From an uncultured Muribaculaceae bacterium (GTDB lineage Bacteria; Bacteroidota; Bacteroidia; Bacteroidales; Muribaculaceae), in assembly GCA_947173755.1 (NCBI GenBank), contig CAMWGM010000058.1, positions 1-7,971 on the forward strand: a stretch of DNA of 7,971 bases. Direction: 5' to 3'. This document shows, piece after piece, positions 6,267 through 7,971 of the stretch (position 1 is the first letter of the stretch; each line of letters opens with the position of its first letter). Position numbers and translations under genes: made by a program. Below the pieces are notes generated by a model. It did not search any database. It was not told the origin of the DNA and saw only the letters and a list, made by a program, of their open reading frames with translations.

Positions 6267-7971
6267 ATGTCAAGACACCCGATTTCTCTTCTTATTCTTT
6301 TGACGGCGCTTGCCGCAGGTGCCTATGCTCCCGACGATTTCGTCTGGGAGTCCATGAGCCGCAACTCATCTGAGTCGATGCCTGTAGGCGGAGGCGACAT
6401 CGGTCTCAACGTATGGGCCGAAGATGGCGACGTGATGTTCTATGTAGGCCGAAGCGGCGCTTATGATGAACACAGCACTCTGCTCAAGCAGGGGAGGGTG
6501 CGTCTGCATGTGCCCGGCGACTCGACCGCTCCATTCTCCCAGCGTCTGCGTCTGGAGGAAGGATTCGGCGAACTCGATATCAACGGGTCGAAAGTGACGA
6601 TATGGGCGGATGTCTTCCGCCCGGTCGTACATGTCGAGATCGAGAGTCCCGCGAAAACTTCCCCCACAGTGAGTTATGAGAACTGGCGCTATGCCGACCG
6701 TCCTTTCAAGAAAGGGGAGGGTAGACAGAACTCGTGGAAGTGGACATCTCCGAAAAATCTTATCACTTCCAGTGACTCTGTATCGCCTGACCGAAACGGT
6801 GTGACATTTTTCCATAAGAATCCTGCCTCTACGGTGTTTGATACCACTGTCTCACGTGAAGGCCTCGATTCGGTGAAGCACCTTCTGTGGAATCCCCTCG
6901 CTAATCTGATTTCCGGAGGACGCCTCGAAGGTGACAATCTGAAGTTCATCGGAACGAAAGATGGGATTTATGACGGTACCGATTACCGTTCATGGAACTT
7001 TGAAGCCGCCAAGCCGGCACGCAAGCACCATTTCACCATCACGCTCAGCAACCGGCAGACCGAGAATCCCTCGGCGTGGTTGGCCGGTGTCGACAGTGTG
7101 AAGAACACCGTCAATATTCGTCGCGACCGCGAGAAATCCCGCCGGTGGTGGAGTGATTTCTGGAACCGCAGCCATATTTCGGCACCTACGCCGGCCGACA
7201 CTACTGTGTCACGTATGACGCGCAACTACAATCTGTTCCGATATATGCTCGGGTGTAACGCATATGGCGATGAACCCACGAAGTTCAACGGAGGTCTCTT
7301 TACGTTCGATCCTCATCACGTCAAGGCCGATCAGGAATTCACACCGGACTACCGCAACTGGGGCGGAGGCACAATGACCGCTCAGAACCAGCGACTTGTC
7401 TATTGGCCGATGCTCAAGAGCGGCGACTTCGATATGATGACTCCGCAGTTTGACTTCTATAACCGCATGCTTGACAACGCCGAACTGCGCTCGCGTGTAT
7501 ACTGGAACCACGACGGAGCATGTTTTGCCGAGCAGATCGAACTCTTCGGACTGCCTAACATGATGGAGTATGGTTCGAAACGTCCGGCATGGTCCGATCC
7601 GGGCGTCGAATATAACGCATGGCTCGAGTATGAATGGGACACCGTGCTCGAATTCTGCCAGATGATGCTCGAAAGTGCCCGCTATTCGGATACCGATATT
7701 TCTGATTACCGCCGTCTTATCGAAAGCGCACTGACATTCTTCGACGAACATTACCGATATCTTGCATCGCGCCGCGGAAGCAAATCGCTCGATGGCGACG
7801 GAAAACTAATCCTTTTTCCCGGATCCGGCTGTGAAACCTACAAGATGACAAACAATGCGGCATCCACAGTCGCGGCGTTGCGCCGTGTCACCGGTGACTA
7901 TATCGACTATCTGAAAACACGGGGGGACACCGCTACCTCCCGCTGGACCTCTCTTCTTGAGCGTATCCCCG
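6267..7971 (+). CDS. DUF5703-like, six-hairpin glycosidase-like secreted protein, 3'-truncated by window edge
   Basis: The frame from ATG 6267 is open to the window end (568 codons, no stop), so the C-terminus is missing. It begins 15 bases after the esterase stop. Residues 1-21 form a Sec signal peptide (LLILLTALAAGAYA) without a lipobox. Residues about 23-300 form a beta-rich N-terminal domain with WESMSRNSSESMPVGGGDIGLNVW at 27-50, which I recognise as the DUF5703 N-terminal signature; the SMPVGGGDIG portion recalls the LPVGNGRLG segment of GH95 and related (alpha/alpha)6 enzymes. From about 310 on the sequence is helix-rich and glycosidase-like: KFNGGLF at 339-345, DYRNWGGG at 361-368, YWNHDGACFAEQIE at 412-425 and SGCETYK at 519-525. 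Conserved-looking acids such as Asp361, Asp416, Glu422 and Glu523 are candidate catalytic or substrate-binding residues; which are catalytic cannot be told here. Clustering with GH2, GH106 and an esterase supports a glycan-degrading role in the periplasm. The family has no activity that I can name, so specificity is open; GH95-like fucosidase or L-galactosidase chemistry is one possibility. Confidence 0.8.
   Translation, partial: MSRHPISLLILLTALAAGAYAPDDFVWESMSRNSSESMPVGGGDIGLNVWAEDGDVMFYVGRSGAYDEHSTLLKQGRVRLHVPGDSTAPFSQRLRLEEGFGELDINGSKVTIWADVFRPVVHVEIESPAKTSPTVSYENWRYADRPFKKGEGRQNSWKWTSPKNLITSSDSVSPDRNGVTFFHKNPASTVFDTTVSREGLDSVKHLLWNPLANLISGGRLEGDNLKFIGTKDGIYDGTDYRSWNFEAAKPARKHHFTITLSNRQTENPSAWLAGVDSVKNTVNIRRDREKSRRWWSDFWNRSHISAPTPADTTVSRMTRNYNLFRYMLGCNAYGDEPTKFNGGLFTFDPHHVKADQEFTPDYRNWGGGTMTAQNQRLVYWPMLKSGDFDMMTPQFDFYNRMLDNAELRSRVYWNHDGACFAEQIELFGLPNMMEYGSKRPAWSDPGVEYNAWLEYEWDTVLEFCQMMLESARYSDTDISDYRRLIESALTFFDEHYRYLASRRGSKSLDGDGKLILFPGSGCETYKMTNNAASTVAALRRVTGDYIDYLKTRGDTATSRWTSLLERIP

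Noticed and set aside
6366..6949. Overlapping minus-strand frames that could be read as genes in the 6250-7971 region
   Set aside because: The true gene here is the + strand frame starting at 6267, which is open to the window edge; the minus-strand frames are shadows of it.
7209..7751. Antisense open frame of 180 codons opposite the last gene
   Set aside because: The + strand frame from 6267 is continuous through it, with a signal peptide and glycosidase-like motifs; the antisense translation shows no family features.
1..7971. CRISPR arrays, insertion sequences, tRNA/rRNA genes, attachment sites, direct repeats
   Set aside because: Nearly every base lies in one of four coding frames, no repeated units were seen on reading through, and the gaps are too short to hold such elements.

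Overview
The window is a stretch of a polysaccharide-utilisation-type gene cluster from a member of the Bacteroidales. Four large genes lie on the + strand, head to tail, separated by only 10-16 bases. All encode carbohydrate-active enzymes, and the three whose N-termini are visible carry Sec signal peptides without a lipobox, so the products are probably soluble periplasmic enzymes. The gene starts lack Shine-Dalgarno sequences, and the protein families are typical of gut Bacteroidetes. Base composition looks somewhat above 50% G+C by eye, which would suit Muribaculaceae or a similar lineage better than classical Bacteroides. That placement is inference.

Layout: 1-1536 is the C-terminal part of a LacZ-like GH2 beta-galactosidase, cut at its 5' side by the window edge. 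1553-4771 is a complete GH106 alpha-L-rhamnosidase. 4782-6251 is a complete sialate-O-acetylesterase-like SGNH carbohydrate esterase. 6267-7971 is the N-terminal 568 codons of a protein with a DUF5703-like N-terminal domain and an apparent six-hairpin glycosidase-like second domain; it runs off the 3' edge. There is no intergenic stretch over 16 bases and no sign of a terminator, tRNA, rRNA, CRISPR array, insertion sequence or SusC/SusD, sensor or regulator gene.

How the genes fit together: removing terminal beta-linked galactose (GH2), removing alpha-L-rhamnose (GH106) and removing acetyl groups (SGNH esterase) are steps needed for a decorated, acetylated, rhamnose- and galactose-containing glycan. 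Pectic rhamnogalacturonan (RG-I side chains or RG-II) or an arabinogalactan-type glycan fits best. The fourth gene is the least understood member and the best candidate for an undescribed activity. No clearly new kind of system is visible; the novelty lies in the uncharacterised fourth enzyme and in some motif departures in the GH2 and esterase proteins.
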